A DNA stretch of 64,000 nucleotides from Methylomarinovum tepidoasis (GTDB lineage Bacteria > Pseudomonadota > Gammaproteobacteria > Methylococcales > Methylothermaceae): positions 806,001 through 870,000 of the forward strand of contig NZ_AP024718.1 of assembly GCF_030294985.1 (NCBI RefSeq). The letters are read 5' to 3'. Below are positions 33,601-42,417 of the stretch, piece after piece. Position 1 is the first letter of the stretch. Each line of letters starts with the position of its first letter. The notes under the pieces are model-generated. The model saw only the letters and a program-made list of their open reading frames with translations. It was not told where the DNA came from and ran no database searches. Position numbers and translations under genes: made by a program.

Positions 33601-35451
33601 ATGAAATTGAAAGCATTGAGCAGTGCTCTGATTCTGACCACCAGCCTGGGCGTGACGAATCCCGCCGGGGCGGTGAAACTGAAGACCCAGGCGTTACCGA
33701 CCCAGGAAGAAAGCGAGGAAAGCGCCATCATCAGTGTCGCCGGAGTGATGCCTTCCGCCATCCTGGAGATGACCGACGAACCCGGTACCTGGTTCAAAGA
33801 TCCGGTGGACGGGGATGCCCTGGTGGTGGTCAAACCCGGCGATGCGGTGCTGATCAAGATGACCGACGTCAACGCCGAGCACACCATCACCAGTCTGATC
33901 TGGCAGCCGGGGGCCAGGGAATTTCCGGTGGATCAGGACAAGCCGTCCTCGGCCAGCGTCACGGTGAAGTTCGACAAGCCCGGCCTGTACGTGTTCACCT
34001 GTAAGGTCCATCCCTACATGTTCGGTGCGGTGATCGTCGACGATCCCGCCACCCCGGGTCTGGACCTGGGCAAGGAAATCCAGCTGATCACCGGCGCCCG
34101 AGTGCCCACCACCAGCGACATCGCCAAGAAGCTGCTGCGCACCTTCTTCGTGGTGACGACCCCCGCCCTGTGGCGCGACTACAGCAAGCCCACCTGGGAG
34201 GTGAAGCTGCCGGACATTCCCCTCAATCTGGGCGGCACCCAGATCTCCCTCAGCGCCCTGAGCATCTCGGTGCCCAACAAGGTGTTTAAGCCCAAAGTGC
34301 CGGGGGTTGGCGAGGTCTGGGTCAACACCCAGTTCGAGAAGATCGCCGGCAAGACCAAACCCGGCTCTGCCACCCAGATCGACGTTGCCACCTGGACCAT
34401 CAAAAAGAAGGTCAAGGGCATCGAGACCAACATGAACCACCCCCACAACATGTGGACGGACCGAACCTATCGCTACATCTACCAGACCGAATGGTTCGAC
34501 AAGCGCCTGACCACCTTCGACCGCGAAACGGGTGACACTTACAGCGTGGTCAACGTAGGCCAGGATCCTTCCCACGTCATCACCCGGCCCGGCAGCGACG
34601 TCCTTTACGTGGCCATCAACGGCGAGGACCGGGTCACCAAGCTGTCGCCGGGACGCAACCATAACCTGCTGGGGTCGATCAACGTGGGTGAGCATTCCGG
34701 TCCCCACGGCCACTGGATCACGGACGACGGCAAGCTCATGGTCACCCCCAATGCCCTGGCGGCAAGCGTCTCGGTTGTGGACCTGGACACGGAAAAGGTC
34801 ACAGAAATTCCCACCGGTGGGGTGATCCCCATCGCTGTCGGCATCCGGCCCCAGGGGGATTACGCCTACGTGGCCAACCTGCTGGGAACGCCGCCCAAGC
34901 TGGCCACCATGTCGGTGATCGACCTCAAAACCAAAAAGAAGGTCCAGGACATCGACTTGGCGGCCGATTACGACCCGATCTCCGGAAAGACCGAGGGACC
35001 GGCCTACGGGCTGCTGCCGATTCAGACTCCGGTCAGCCCCGACGGCAAATACGTGGTCACCGCCAACACCCTGAGCGCTTCCATCTCCATCATCGACACC
35101 GCCACCAACAAGGTGATCAAACAGCTGCCCTGCGATCCCGGCGCCCACGGGGTCGAATTCGGCTTCAAGAAGGGGGGCGGCTACTACGCCTACGTGGCCA
35201 GCAAGTTCTCCAACGTGCTGACGGTGGTGGACATGGACACCCTGGAAATCGTCGGCCGCATCCTGCTGGCCGATCCTTCCGATCCCGAAGTCACCGGGCT
35301 CAACGGTTTCGGTGGCCAGGGGGTGCTGCCGCTGCCGCTGGTGTTCCACGGCTGGCTCAAGGATACTCTGAAGCTTACCGGCACCGGCCAGCTCGACCCG
35401 GAAGTCGAGGGGTGGCTCAAGCAGCTGACCCCGGAGCAGAAGGGGATCTGA
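33601..35451 (+). CDS. Exported cupredoxin-beta-propeller fusion protein
   Basis: A 616-residue protein. After a signal peptide (LSSALILTTSLGVTNPAGA), residues about 45-150 form a type-1-copper cupredoxin with His94 (AEHTI), Cys134, His137 and Met140 (FTCKVHPYM). From about 270 to 560 it is a YVTN-type beta-propeller (VLYVAINGEDRVTKLSPG, VSVVDLDTEKVTEIPTGG, SPDGKYVVTANTLSASISIIDT). The linker in between (about 155-265) matches nothing I recognise. It shares an operon with the multicopper oxidase (GAGGAGGAAATC SD), suggesting it passes electrons to it or presents its substrate. Which, if either, is inference. Confidence 0.85.
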   Translation: MKLKALSSALILTTSLGVTNPAGAVKLKTQALPTQEESEESAIISVAGVMPSAILEMTDEPGTWFKDPVDGDALVVVKPGDAVLIKMTDVNAEHTITSLIWQPGAREFPVDQDKPSSASVTVKFDKPGLYVFTCKVHPYMFGAVIVDDPATPGLDLGKEIQLITGARVPTTSDIAKKLLRTFFVVTTPALWRDYSKPTWEVKLPDIPLNLGGTQISLSALSISVPNKVFKPKVPGVGEVWVNTQFEKIAGKTKPGSATQIDVATWTIKKKVKGIETNMNHPHNMWTDRTYRYIYQTEWFDKRLTTFDRETGDTYSVVNVGQDPSHVITRPGSDVLYVAINGEDRVTKLSPGRNHNLLGSINVGEHSGPHGHWITDDGKLMVTPNALAASVSVVDLDTEKVTEIPTGGVIPIAVGIRPQGDYAYVANLLGTPPKLATMSVIDLKTKKKVQDIDLAADYDPISGKTEGPAYGLLPIQTPVSPDGKYVVTANTLSASISIIDTATNKVIKQLPCDPGAHGVEFGFKKGGGYYAYVASKFSNVLTVVDMDTLEIVGRILLADPSDPEVTGLNGFGGQGVLPLPLVFHGWLKDTLKLTGTGQLDPEVEGWLKQLTPEQKGI

Positions 35452-35476
35452 CCTGCCTCGGTTTGCCTGTGACCGT

Positions 35477-35498
35477 ACCGCCGCCTTCGGGCGGCGGT
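35477..35498 (+). terminator. GC-rich hairpin after the propeller gene
   Basis: ACCGCCGCC and GGCGGCGGT form a perfect nine-pair stem capped by a C(TTCG)G tetraloop. No T-run follows, so it may be a 3'-end-stabilising hairpin or a weak terminator. Confidence 0.5.
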
Positions 35499-35571
35499 GT
35501 GCTTTCCGGCCGCCACCCTTGATGCAGGATGGCGGTGGGACGATAATCGCCGTAAACCGAGGAGGTGCGTC

Positions 35572-37086
35572 ATGGCCGAATTCAAAGTCGCCCGGGAAAC
35601 GGATCTGGCCGTCGGCCGGATGAAACAGGTCCAGGCCGGAACCACCGCCGTGCTGTTGCTGCGGCTGGAGGACGGTTTCCATGCCCTGGGGGCGCTGTGT
35701 CCCCACTACGAGGCGCCGCTGGCGGCCGGGGCCCTGTGCGACGGCCGTATCGTCTGCCCCTGGCACCATGCCTGCTTCGATGCCCGCAGCGGGGCGCTGC
35801 TGGAACCGCCGGGTCTGGATGGCCTGCCGGTCTATCCGGTGCGGGTCGATGACGGCGAGGTCTGGGTCACGATCCCCGAGCAGAGCCAGCCACCGCCACC
35901 GCCGCGGCGTGATCCCGCCGATTCCCGCCTGTGCGTGGTGATCGGCGGTGGCTGTGCCGGGGCCTATGCGGTGGAAGCGCTGCGTGACCACGGTTTCGGC
36001 GGCCGGATCGTGTGGGTCACCGGCCCCGAGTTTCCCCCCATCGACCGTCCCCTGCTGAGCAAGGGGTATCTGAGCGGCGAGGCGCCGGAGAGCTGGCTGC
36101 CGCTGCGGGCACCGGATTTCTATACCGCCCGTGACATCGAGGTGGTCGAGGCGGCGGCAACCGCCCTGGCGGCCGATGCTCGGCAGGTGACGCTCAGCGA
36201 CGGCACGGCGCTCGCTTACGATGCCGCCATTCTGGCAAGTGGCGCGGTCAACCGCCGGCCGCCGATTCCGGGCGTCGATTTGGACGGGGTCTTTTTCCTG
36301 CGCTCCCGGGATGACGGCGAACACCTGCGCCAGGCCGCCGAGTCGGCCCGCCGCGCGGTGGTGGTCGGGGCTGGCTTCATCGGCATGGAGGTGGCCCAGA
36401 GCCTGCGCCGGCGGGACATCGAGGTGACGGTGGTGGCGCCAGAGACGGTGCCCTTCGAACGGGTGCTGGGGCCGGAAATCGGCGCCGCCTTGCACCGGCT
36501 GCACGAAGATCACGGGGTGGCGTTCCGCCTCGGACGCACGGTAAAGGCTTTCCAGGGCGCCGGCCGGGTCGAGCGGGTTTCGTTGGACGACGGCAGTGAA
36601 CTGCCGGCCGATCTGGTGGTGGTGGGCGTGGGGGTGCGTCCGGCGACGGATTTCGTCACCGGCGTCAGCAAGGCCGACGACGGCGCGATCCTGGTGGATG
36701 CGGGCCTGCGGGCGGCGGAAGGACTGTACGCGGCCGGCGATCTGGCCTGCTTCCCCGACTGGCGCAGCGGCGCGCCGATCCGGGTCGAGCACTGGCGCAT
36801 GGCCGCCCAGCACGGCCGCCTCGCCGGTGCCAACGTGGCCGGCGCCGGCCTGGAATACCGTGGTGTGCCGTATTTCTGGACCCGCCAGTACAACCGCACT
36901 CTGCAGTATTTCGGCCACGCGGCGGACTGGGACGAGATCCGCTACGACGGCGATCCGGCCGGATACGATTTCATCGCCTATTTCGTCAGGGACGGTCAGG
37001 TTCACGCCGTCGCCGGCATGGAGCGCGAACGCGAACTGGCCGAGCTGGAGGAGCGCATGCGCCGGGAAGGACTGTGGCGGCTTTGA
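35572..37086 (+). CDS. Rieske-FAD oxidoreductase (AIFM3-like)
   Basis: A 504-residue cytoplasmic oxidoreductase. The N-terminal Rieske [2Fe-2S] domain has Cys43/His45 (CPHYEAPL) and Cys62/His65 (CPWHHACFD). The rest is a pyridine-nucleotide-disulfide-like FAD/NAD(P)H reductase with LCVVIGGGCAGAYAVEAL, the second Rossmann RAVVVGAGFIGMEVAQSLRR, and AAEGLYAAGDLACFPDW. This is the apoptosis-inducing-factor-3 architecture, also used as ferredoxin reductase for oxygenases. ATG at 35572 has a GGAGG SD. It overlaps nrdJ by 13 bases, so the two are co-expressed; whether it supplies electrons to NrdJ is inference. Confidence 0.9.
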   Translation: MAEFKVARETDLAVGRMKQVQAGTTAVLLLRLEDGFHALGALCPHYEAPLAAGALCDGRIVCPWHHACFDARSGALLEPPGLDGLPVYPVRVDDGEVWVTIPEQSQPPPPPRRDPADSRLCVVIGGGCAGAYAVEALRDHGFGGRIVWVTGPEFPPIDRPLLSKGYLSGEAPESWLPLRAPDFYTARDIEVVEAAATALAADARQVTLSDGTALAYDAAILASGAVNRRPPIPGVDLDGVFFLRSRDDGEHLRQAAESARRAVVVGAGFIGMEVAQSLRRRDIEVTVVAPETVPFERVLGPEIGAALHRLHEDHGVAFRLGRTVKAFQGAGRVERVSLDDGSELPADLVVVGVGVRPATDFVTGVSKADDGAILVDAGLRAAEGLYAAGDLACFPDWRSGAPIRVEHWRMAAQHGRLAGANVAGAGLEYRGVPYFWTRQYNRTLQYFGHAADWDEIRYDGDPAGYDFIAYFVRDGQVHAVAGMERERELAELEERMRREGLWRL

Positions 37087-38873
37087 CCGGGACGCCATTT
37101 CCCCAGGAAATTTCCCGCATCGTCTGGGAAAGCAAGTACCGCGCTCCGGGCGAGGCCGACATCTGGGAAACCTGGCGGCGGGTGGCGCAGGCAGTGGCCA
37201 GTGTGGAAGCGGAGCCGGAGGTGTGGCAGGCCCGGTTCCTGGATTTGCTGGCGGATTTCAAATTCCTCCCCGGCGGCCGCATTCTCGCCGGCGCCGGCAC
37301 CCGCCGCCAGGTGACCCTGTTCAACTGCTTCGCCATGGGGCCGATGGAGGACAGCCTCGACGGCATCTTCGAGGCCCTCAAGGAAGGCGCCCTGACCATG
37401 CAGCAGGGTGGCGGTGTCGGCTACGACTTTTCCACCCTGCGTCCCCGCGGCACCCGGGCCGAAAGCGCCGGCACCGTGGCTTCCGGGCCGGTGTCGTTCA
37501 TGCACATCTTCGATGTCGGATGCGCGGTGCTGCTCTCCACCGCCAGCCGCCGCGGGGCAATGATGGCGACCTTGCGCTGCGACCATCCCGACGTGGAGGA
37601 ATTCGTCGAGGCCAAGCGCGATCCCCAGGTTCTGCGCAATTTCAACTTGTCGGTGACCGTGTCCGATGCCTTCATGGCGGCGGTGGAACGGGACGGCGAC
37701 TGGCCCTTGGTGTTTCCCGCCGAGCAGCTCACCCCCGGCAGCGGCGAGGGCAGTGTGCTGCGGGATTGGCCCGGTTACGACAAGCCGGTGCCGTGCCGGA
37801 TTCTGAAGACCGTCAGGGCCCGCCGGCTGTGGGACCGGATCATGCGCGCCACCTACGAAGTGGCCGAGCCGGGCGTGCTGTTTCTCGACCGCATCAACCG
37901 GCTCAACAATCTCCATTACTGCGAGCGCATCCACACCACCAATCCCTGCTCCGAACTGCCGCTGCCGCCCTACGGCGCCTGCGACCTGGGCTCGATCAAC
38001 TTGGTGCGGTTCGTGCGCGAACCCTTCAGCAACCGGGCCCGGCTGGATCTGGACGCCATCGCCGCCTTGGTGCCGGTGGTGGTGCGTTTTCTCGACGACG
38101 TCATCGACCTGTCCGGCTTTCCTCTGGAGAGGCAGCGCCGCCGCGCCCGCGCCACCCGCCGTATCGGCCTGGGACTGACCGGCCTGGCCGACGCCCTCAT
38201 CCTCCTGGGGCTGCGTTACGACAGCGACGCCGCCCGCCGGTTGGCCGGGAAGGTGATGGCGACGATCTGTCACGCCGCCTATCGGGCTTCCATCGCCCTG
38301 GCCCGGGAAAAGGGCGCCTTTCCGTTGTTCGAACCCCGGGTCTATCCGCAGGGACCCTTCGTCACCCGATTGCCGCAGGACATCCGCGACGGCATCGCCG
38401 CCCACGGTCTGCGCAACAGCCATCTGCTCGCCATCGCCCCCACCGGCTCCATCAGCCTGCTGGCCGGCAACGTCTCCAGTGGCCTGGAGCCGGTGTTCGC
38501 CTGGCGCTACCAGCGCCGCCTGCAGCTGGAGGGCAGGGAATGCCGGCTGGTGGAGGTGACCGACCCCGCCTGGTCCCTGTGGCGACGGCGCCACGGCGAC
38601 GGCGCCTTGCCGGATTTCTTCGTCACCGCCACGGACCTGTCTCCCGAGGCCCATCTGGCGATGCAGGCGGTGCTGCAGCGCCACGTGGACAGCGCCATCT
38701 CCAAGACCATCCATATCCCTGAGGATTATCCCTTCGAAGCCTTCCGCGACGTCTATCACCGCGCCTACGAGCTGGGCCTGAAGGGCTGCACCACGTATCG
38801 CCCCAATCCGGTCCGGGGCAGCGTCCTGGTGACCGAACGCCACTGCTGTGACATCGACCGGGAAGGGGATTGA
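37074..38873 (+). CDS. nrdJ: Adenosylcobalamin-dependent ribonucleotide reductase (class II), short form
   Basis: Makes deoxyribonucleotides with adenosylcobalamin, independent of oxygen. The 599 residues lack the N-terminal ATP-cone and begin with the core (FNCFAMGPMEDSLDGIFEAL, MQQGGGVGYDFS). The catalytic Asn290-Pro-Cys292-x-Glu294 (NPCSE) is followed by GACDLGSINL, and APTGSISLLAGNVSSGLEPVFAWRYQR marks the C-terminal part. A vicinal Cys pair (ERHCCDID) near the end could serve as the reductant site in place of the usual C-terminal CxxC. A GTG starts the gene inside the preceding ORF. The organism needs B12; see the riboswitch and receptor at 56-58 kb. Confidence 0.94.
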   Translation: MAALTGTPFPQEISRIVWESKYRAPGEADIWETWRRVAQAVASVEAEPEVWQARFLDLLADFKFLPGGRILAGAGTRRQVTLFNCFAMGPMEDSLDGIFEALKEGALTMQQGGGVGYDFSTLRPRGTRAESAGTVASGPVSFMHIFDVGCAVLLSTASRRGAMMATLRCDHPDVEEFVEAKRDPQVLRNFNLSVTVSDAFMAAVERDGDWPLVFPAEQLTPGSGEGSVLRDWPGYDKPVPCRILKTVRARRLWDRIMRATYEVAEPGVLFLDRINRLNNLHYCERIHTTNPCSELPLPPYGACDLGSINLVRFVREPFSNRARLDLDAIAALVPVVVRFLDDVIDLSGFPLERQRRRARATRRIGLGLTGLADALILLGLRYDSDAARRLAGKVMATICHAAYRASIALAREKGAFPLFEPRVYPQGPFVTRLPQDIRDGIAAHGLRNSHLLAIAPTGSISLLAGNVSSGLEPVFAWRYQRRLQLEGRECRLVEVTDPAWSLWRRRHGDGALPDFFVTATDLSPEAHLAMQAVLQRHVDSAISKTIHIPEDYPFEAFRDVYHRAYELGLKGCTTYRPNPVRGSVLVTERHCCDIDREGD

Positions 38874-39931
38874 AAGACAGCGCCTGCCGCCAGTGGGTCA
38901 CCCGCCCCTACCCCCGTTGGGGGGAGAGCCGTTTCGTTGCGGTTCCACACCGTCGGGAACCGCTGCACCTGCTGTGGCAGGAAGCCGAAAGGCCTCGGGG
39001 CGGCCTGCTGCTGGTGCACGGCATGAACGAATACAGCGGCCGTTACCGCCACGTTGCCGCCCATTTCGCCGCTGCTTGGCATCTTGTGGGGGTCGATCTC
39101 CATGCCCACGGACTGACCAATCCGGTGCTCCGTGCGGCGGACGAGGTTGTCCGTCGGGGGACGGCACGGGTCGATGCAAGCGCCGCCTTTCTGGCCCAGG
39201 CGGATCTGCGCACGCTGGCGCCGATGAGGGAAGATTTCCGCAGTGCCTTGGCGTTCCTGCGCCGCCGCTGTGACGGGCCGCTGTTCGTCCTGGCCCATAG
39301 CCTGGGGGGACTGATTGCCGCGCAGGCGTTGCTGGAGGAGCCGCACGGGGTCGCCGGTCTCGTTCTGTTCGGCCCGGCCTTCGCCGTCAGCCGGTTGCCC
39401 GGATGGCGCGGCCGGTTGGCCAACCCGCTGATCGACGTTTCGTTCCGGGCCTACGAGGGATGTTTGATTCGGCGGTATGTGCCGGCCTGTCTGGCCACGT
39501 TGCCGATGGAGGCGGTGATGGAACTGGCTTCTCTGCCGGGATTGCGCCGGCTGCTGACGCCCTGCCGCCCATCCTGGGTGCTGGACTGTCTCACCGACTG
39601 GGAGGCGGAAAAGACCCGTCTGCGTGAGGACGGCTACATCGTCACCCGGACTTTGTTGCGCTGGGTGGTGGCGATCGAGAAGGCCATCGTCTGCTTCCGG
39701 GCGCACATGGCGGCCTTGCGGGTGCCGTATTTTCTCGTTTACGCCCGGGAAGATCCCATCACCGCCGCTTGGGGCAACGAGGATTTCTGGCATGCGACCC
39801 GGCATAACCATCCGGCCAACCGGATGCTGGCCCTGCCGGTTCCTTATCACGAGCAGTTGTTCATGAAACCGCCCGTTCCCCAGCGGCTTTTGACCGAAGT
39901 GACGGTCTGGCTGGCGGAACGGGCGGGTTGA
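38870..39931 (+). CDS. Alpha/beta hydrolase (serine aminopeptidase / monoacylglycerol lipase-like)
   Basis: A 353-residue Hydrolase_4-type enzyme. The oxyanion region is GLLLVHGMNEYSGRYRHVA, the nucleophile elbow FVLAHSLGGLIAAQ and the acid site YAREDPITAAWGNEDFW; a late histidine (PYHEQLF) completes the triad. The start is TTG at 38870, overlapping the nrdJ stop (ATTGA), so it is translationally coupled. Substrate unknown; lysophospholipid or monoglyceride are typical for the family. Confidence 0.83.
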   Translation: MKDSACRQWVTRPYPRWGESRFVAVPHRREPLHLLWQEAERPRGGLLLVHGMNEYSGRYRHVAAHFAAAWHLVGVDLHAHGLTNPVLRAADEVVRRGTARVDASAAFLAQADLRTLAPMREDFRSALAFLRRRCDGPLFVLAHSLGGLIAAQALLEEPHGVAGLVLFGPAFAVSRLPGWRGRLANPLIDVSFRAYEGCLIRRYVPACLATLPMEAVMELASLPGLRRLLTPCRPSWVLDCLTDWEAEKTRLREDGYIVTRTLLRWVVAIEKAIVCFRAHMAALRVPYFLVYAREDPITAAWGNEDFWHATRHNHPANRMLALPVPYHEQLFMKPPVPQRLLTEVTVWLAERAG

Positions 39932-39958
39932 GGCGGGGCCGTTTCGTCCCCCTTGTGA

Positions 39959-40324
39959 TCACTCCAGGGCGGCTTTGTGGCTGCCCCGGCCCTTGACTTC
40001 GCCGCGCTGGATGCGGGCGTATTCCTCCAGCTGACGGGCGGCGGCCTGGAAGGCGTCGCGGATGGCGACGTAGGCGTCCTCGTAGGCGTGGTTGTCGTGG
40101 TGTTCGCGGCTGATGACGATTTCCTTTCCCGGTACGGTCAGGTCGATGCGGACGTGATACAGATCGCCCTTTTGATGCTTGTGGTGGGTGCGCTCCACCA
40201 TGACGCGGCAGCTGGTGATCTTGTCGTAGTAGCGTTCCAGCTTTTGCGCTTTTTCCTGAATCTTGGCTTCCATGGCGTCGGAATGCGGCAATCCGCGGAA
40301 GGTGACCTGCAATGGTATCTGCAT
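39959..40324 (-). CDS. Ribosome hibernation factor HPF/RaiA family
   Basis: Small protein that binds 30S subunits and blocks translation in stationary phase. The 121 residues contain the S30AE fold: IPLQVTFRGLPHSDAMEAKIQEKAQKLERYYDKITSCRVMVE, then YHVRIDLTVPGKEIVISREHHDNHAYEDAYVAIRDAFQAAARQLEEY. The frame extends upstream, but ATG at 40324 has an AAGGAG SD and starts at the family boundary. It lies convergent to the hydrolase gene. HPF and RaiA are not separated by sequence here. Confidence 0.86.
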   Translation of the reverse strand: MQIPLQVTFRGLPHSDAMEAKIQEKAQKLERYYDKITSCRVMVERTHHKHQKGDLYHVRIDLTVPGKEIVISREHHDNHAYEDAYVAIRDAFQAAARQLEEYARIQRGEVKGRGSHKAALE

Positions 40325-40446
40325 GATGACTCCTTGTTGATCGTGAATCGGATAGGATCTGATGATCTCTCCCGGCAAGCGTGTGGCTTGCCCGGTCTCA
40401 GCGCGGCCGCTATGCTGTCGGCACCGGATGGAAACGGACACGCGCC

Positions 40447-41037
40447 ATGACCTTCATTGTAGAGATTTTTCCCGGTTTGCGGGAGATGATGAACTTGCAC
40501 CCCGTCTGGGTGCATTTTCCCATCGCCTTTCTCAGCGTCTTTTTTCTCGTCGATCTGCTCGCGGCGGTTTTTCGCAGCCGCGCCCTGTTCGTGGTGGCCA
40601 ACTGGCTGTTGGGGTTGGGAGCGCTGGGGGCCGTCGTCGCGGCCGCTTTCGGGCTGCAGGCGGCGTTGACCGTTCCCCACCCGCCGCAGGTCCACGAGAT
40701 CCTGGAAACCCACCGTTACTTCGCCCTCAACGCCACCGCCCTGGCCTGGCTGCTGTTGATCTGGCGTTTGCTCAACCGCGGCCGCTTCTGGCTGGTCGGC
40801 AGGCTGTTCCATTCGCTGCTGGCGCTGTTCATGGTACTCAATCTGATGCTGGCGGCCGATTACGGCGGGCTGATGGTGTACAAGCATGGCGTCGGGGTGA
40901 AGGCGGTGCCGGCCTGGCCGCCCGGCGCCTCAGGCCATCGTCACGGTAGCGCTTGGGATGAGCTCCGGGAATGGATGCACGAAATCATTCCCCACAGCCA
41001 CGCGCCCGGGCATGAGCACCATCACCACGCTCACTGA
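40447..41037 (+). CDS. DUF2231 membrane protein with histidine-rich tail
   Basis: A DUF2231-type membrane protein with four predicted helices. The family signature LHPVWVHFPIAFLSVFFLVDLL is visible and the later ETHRYFALNATALAWLLLIW holds conserved residues. The 44-residue C-terminal tail is very rich in histidine (HRHGSAW, IPHSHAPGHEHHHHAH), a likely metal-binding segment. The ATG at 40447 is at the family start; the frame's earlier codons are upstream DNA. Its last bases overlap the convergent UreH-like gene. It probably belongs to the copper-handling island, though DUF2231 function is unproved. Confidence 0.8.
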   Translation: MTFIVEIFPGLREMMNLHPVWVHFPIAFLSVFFLVDLLAAVFRSRALFVVANWLLGLGALGAVVAAAFGLQAALTVPHPPQVHEILETHRYFALNATALAWLLLIWRLLNRGRFWLVGRLFHSLLALFMVLNLMLAADYGGLMVYKHGVGVKAVPAWPPGASGHRHGSAWDELREWMHEIIPHSHAPGHEHHHHAH

Positions 41038-42116
41038 ACCGTGAACGCCCCCCAGCGTTGGGGTTCGGTGCAGCGCCACAGGATCAGCCCGGTGCGGGGC
41101 GGGGCGAATTCCACCGCATGCAGGCCCGGCGTCAGCGCGATCTTCAGCCCGAAGCTGGGCACTTCCAGTTCACTGCGGCAGAAGGCGTTTTCCGCCACCT
41201 GGATTTCCCAGCGCACCGGTACGCCGACCTGAAGCACGAAGTGGTCCGGTTCGAAATCCTCGGCGGTGACCTGCATGCGGACGATCCGCAGCGGTTTTAC
41301 CGGGGAGCGCATCCGGCTCACCCAGGTTTCGGCGCGGGCGATCAGGCTGGCAATATCGTAATCGCTGCGGGTCAGGATCAGGCCGCGGTTGAGCATCACC
41401 GCCCCCATCAGGATCACCACCACGCTGGAGAATTTCACCAGCACCGGCCCGACGCTCTTGGACAGGGTGCTGGCGAAGACCCCGAAACCCAGCATCACCG
41501 GCAGGGTGCCGATGCCGAAACAGAACAGCAGCGCCGCCCCTTGGCGCGGATCGCTGGTGCCGGCGGCGAGGATGTACATGGCCTGCAGCGGCCCGCAGAC
41601 GATCATCAAGCCGTTGAGCAGGCCGATGACGAAAGGGTGGCTGCGCTTCTTGTACTGGCGGCCGATAAAACGCATCAGCGCCGGGGGGGTGCGCAGCTGT
41701 ACCCGCAGGCGGACGATGCCCAGCAGGTTGAGGCCGAACAGGACCAGAAAGATCCCGGCGGCGATGGCGATCGCCCCCCTCAAGCCCGGGGTGAAGGCGA
41801 CGATGCCGCCGAGTGCGGCAAATGCCGCACCGATGGCGGTGTAGGACAGGGTCTTTCCCAGACCGTACCAGAAGTGGGAGAGATAGCGGGGCCGTCCCAG
41901 GGCGGCATCCTGGGTGGTGTAGCTCAGCACCAGGGCGCCACACATGCCCACGCAGTGGAAACTGGTCATGAAGCCGATCATGAGCGCCAAGGCGTAATTG
42001 ACCTGGGACAGGGGGTGGTGGCTGTGAAAGCCCGACCGGGCGTCGAGCCAGACGATGAACAGGATGCCCAGCAGGCCGAAGGCCAGGCCGAGCCAGCGTT
42101 TTAACCTTGCAGGCAT
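41031..42116 (-). CDS. UreH/TauE-SafE-type membrane protein fused to a cupredoxin-like domain
   Basis: A 361-residue protein. Residues 1-260 have about six membrane helices of the TauE/SafE (UreH-like) family, including the family motif FHCVGMCGALVLSYTT and GLLNGLMIVCGPLQAMYILAAGT. The C-terminal 90 residues (VRMQVTAEDFEPDHFVLQVGVPVRWEIQVAENAFCRSELEVPSFGL...) look like a cupredoxin-like domain that could bind copper at Cys and His/Met. UreH-like proteins carry divalent metals in other systems. I place the start at ATG 42116 with GGAG upstream; an ATG at 42200 is possible. It is divergent from the copper-island genes; an export or delivery role is inferred. Confidence 0.75.
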   Translation of the reverse strand: MPARLKRWLGLAFGLLGILFIVWLDARSGFHSHHPLSQVNYALALMIGFMTSFHCVGMCGALVLSYTTQDAALGRPRYLSHFWYGLGKTLSYTAIGAAFAALGGIVAFTPGLRGAIAIAAGIFLVLFGLNLLGIVRLRVQLRTPPALMRFIGRQYKKRSHPFVIGLLNGLMIVCGPLQAMYILAAGTSDPRQGAALLFCFGIGTLPVMLGFGVFASTLSKSVGPVLVKFSSVVVILMGAVMLNRGLILTRSDYDIASLIARAETWVSRMRSPVKPLRIVRMQVTAEDFEPDHFVLQVGVPVRWEIQVAENAFCRSELEVPSFGLKIALTPGLHAVEFAPPRTGLILWRCTEPQRWGAFTVQ

Positions 42117-42251
42117 GGGACGGAAATCTCCGCGATTGATCGGCGTTGAACCTTTGAATAAAGCAAAAATCATGCAATTGTGGAATCCAGACCCCTGCAC
42201 CGTTTGCCTGCTGCCGGTTTTACTGTGAAGTCAGGAGGGGATACAGCACTC

Positions 42252-42294
42252 AGACTGTGGCATATCCCGCAAAGTGTGGGATATGCCACAGTCT
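42252..42294. repeat. Long inverted repeat in the UreH/small-protein divergent region
   Basis: The 17-base arms 42252-42268 (AGACTGTGGCATATCCC) and 42278-42294 are perfect complements around a nine-base spacer. Two more pairs (one G-U) extend the stem toward an AAAGT loop. TCTTTTCC follows the right arm, resembling a plus-strand terminator, but no gene ends just upstream: both flanking genes start here. It may be an operator, an attenuator, or a mobile-element footprint. The rest of the 302-base gap (42117-42417) contains only the promoter at 42347-42375. Confidence 0.85.
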
Positions 42295-42346
42295 TTTCCG
42301 GAATCGTTTCAGGGGATTTTGGATGGGGTTAAGCGGAAACAATGGG

Positions 42347-42375
42347 TTGAAAAACGTGGCACATTGAATGCTAAT
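42347..42375 (+). promoter_or_regulatory. Candidate promoter of the copper-island small-protein gene
   Basis: TTGAAA at 42347-42352 (4/6), a 17-base spacer, and GCTAAT at 42370-42375 (4/6), about 42 bases before the start at 42418. It is the best match in the 302-base gap. Confidence 0.45.
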
Positions 42376-42417
42376 TACGGTCATAGTGTTATCGACCGCA
42401 TTCACGAGGTGACTGCC

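Noticed and set aside
33694-37098. 1134-codon open frame opposite the copper propeller and Rieske genes
   Set aside because: It spans two real genes with clear domains and shows only GC-driven open reading, with no family signature.
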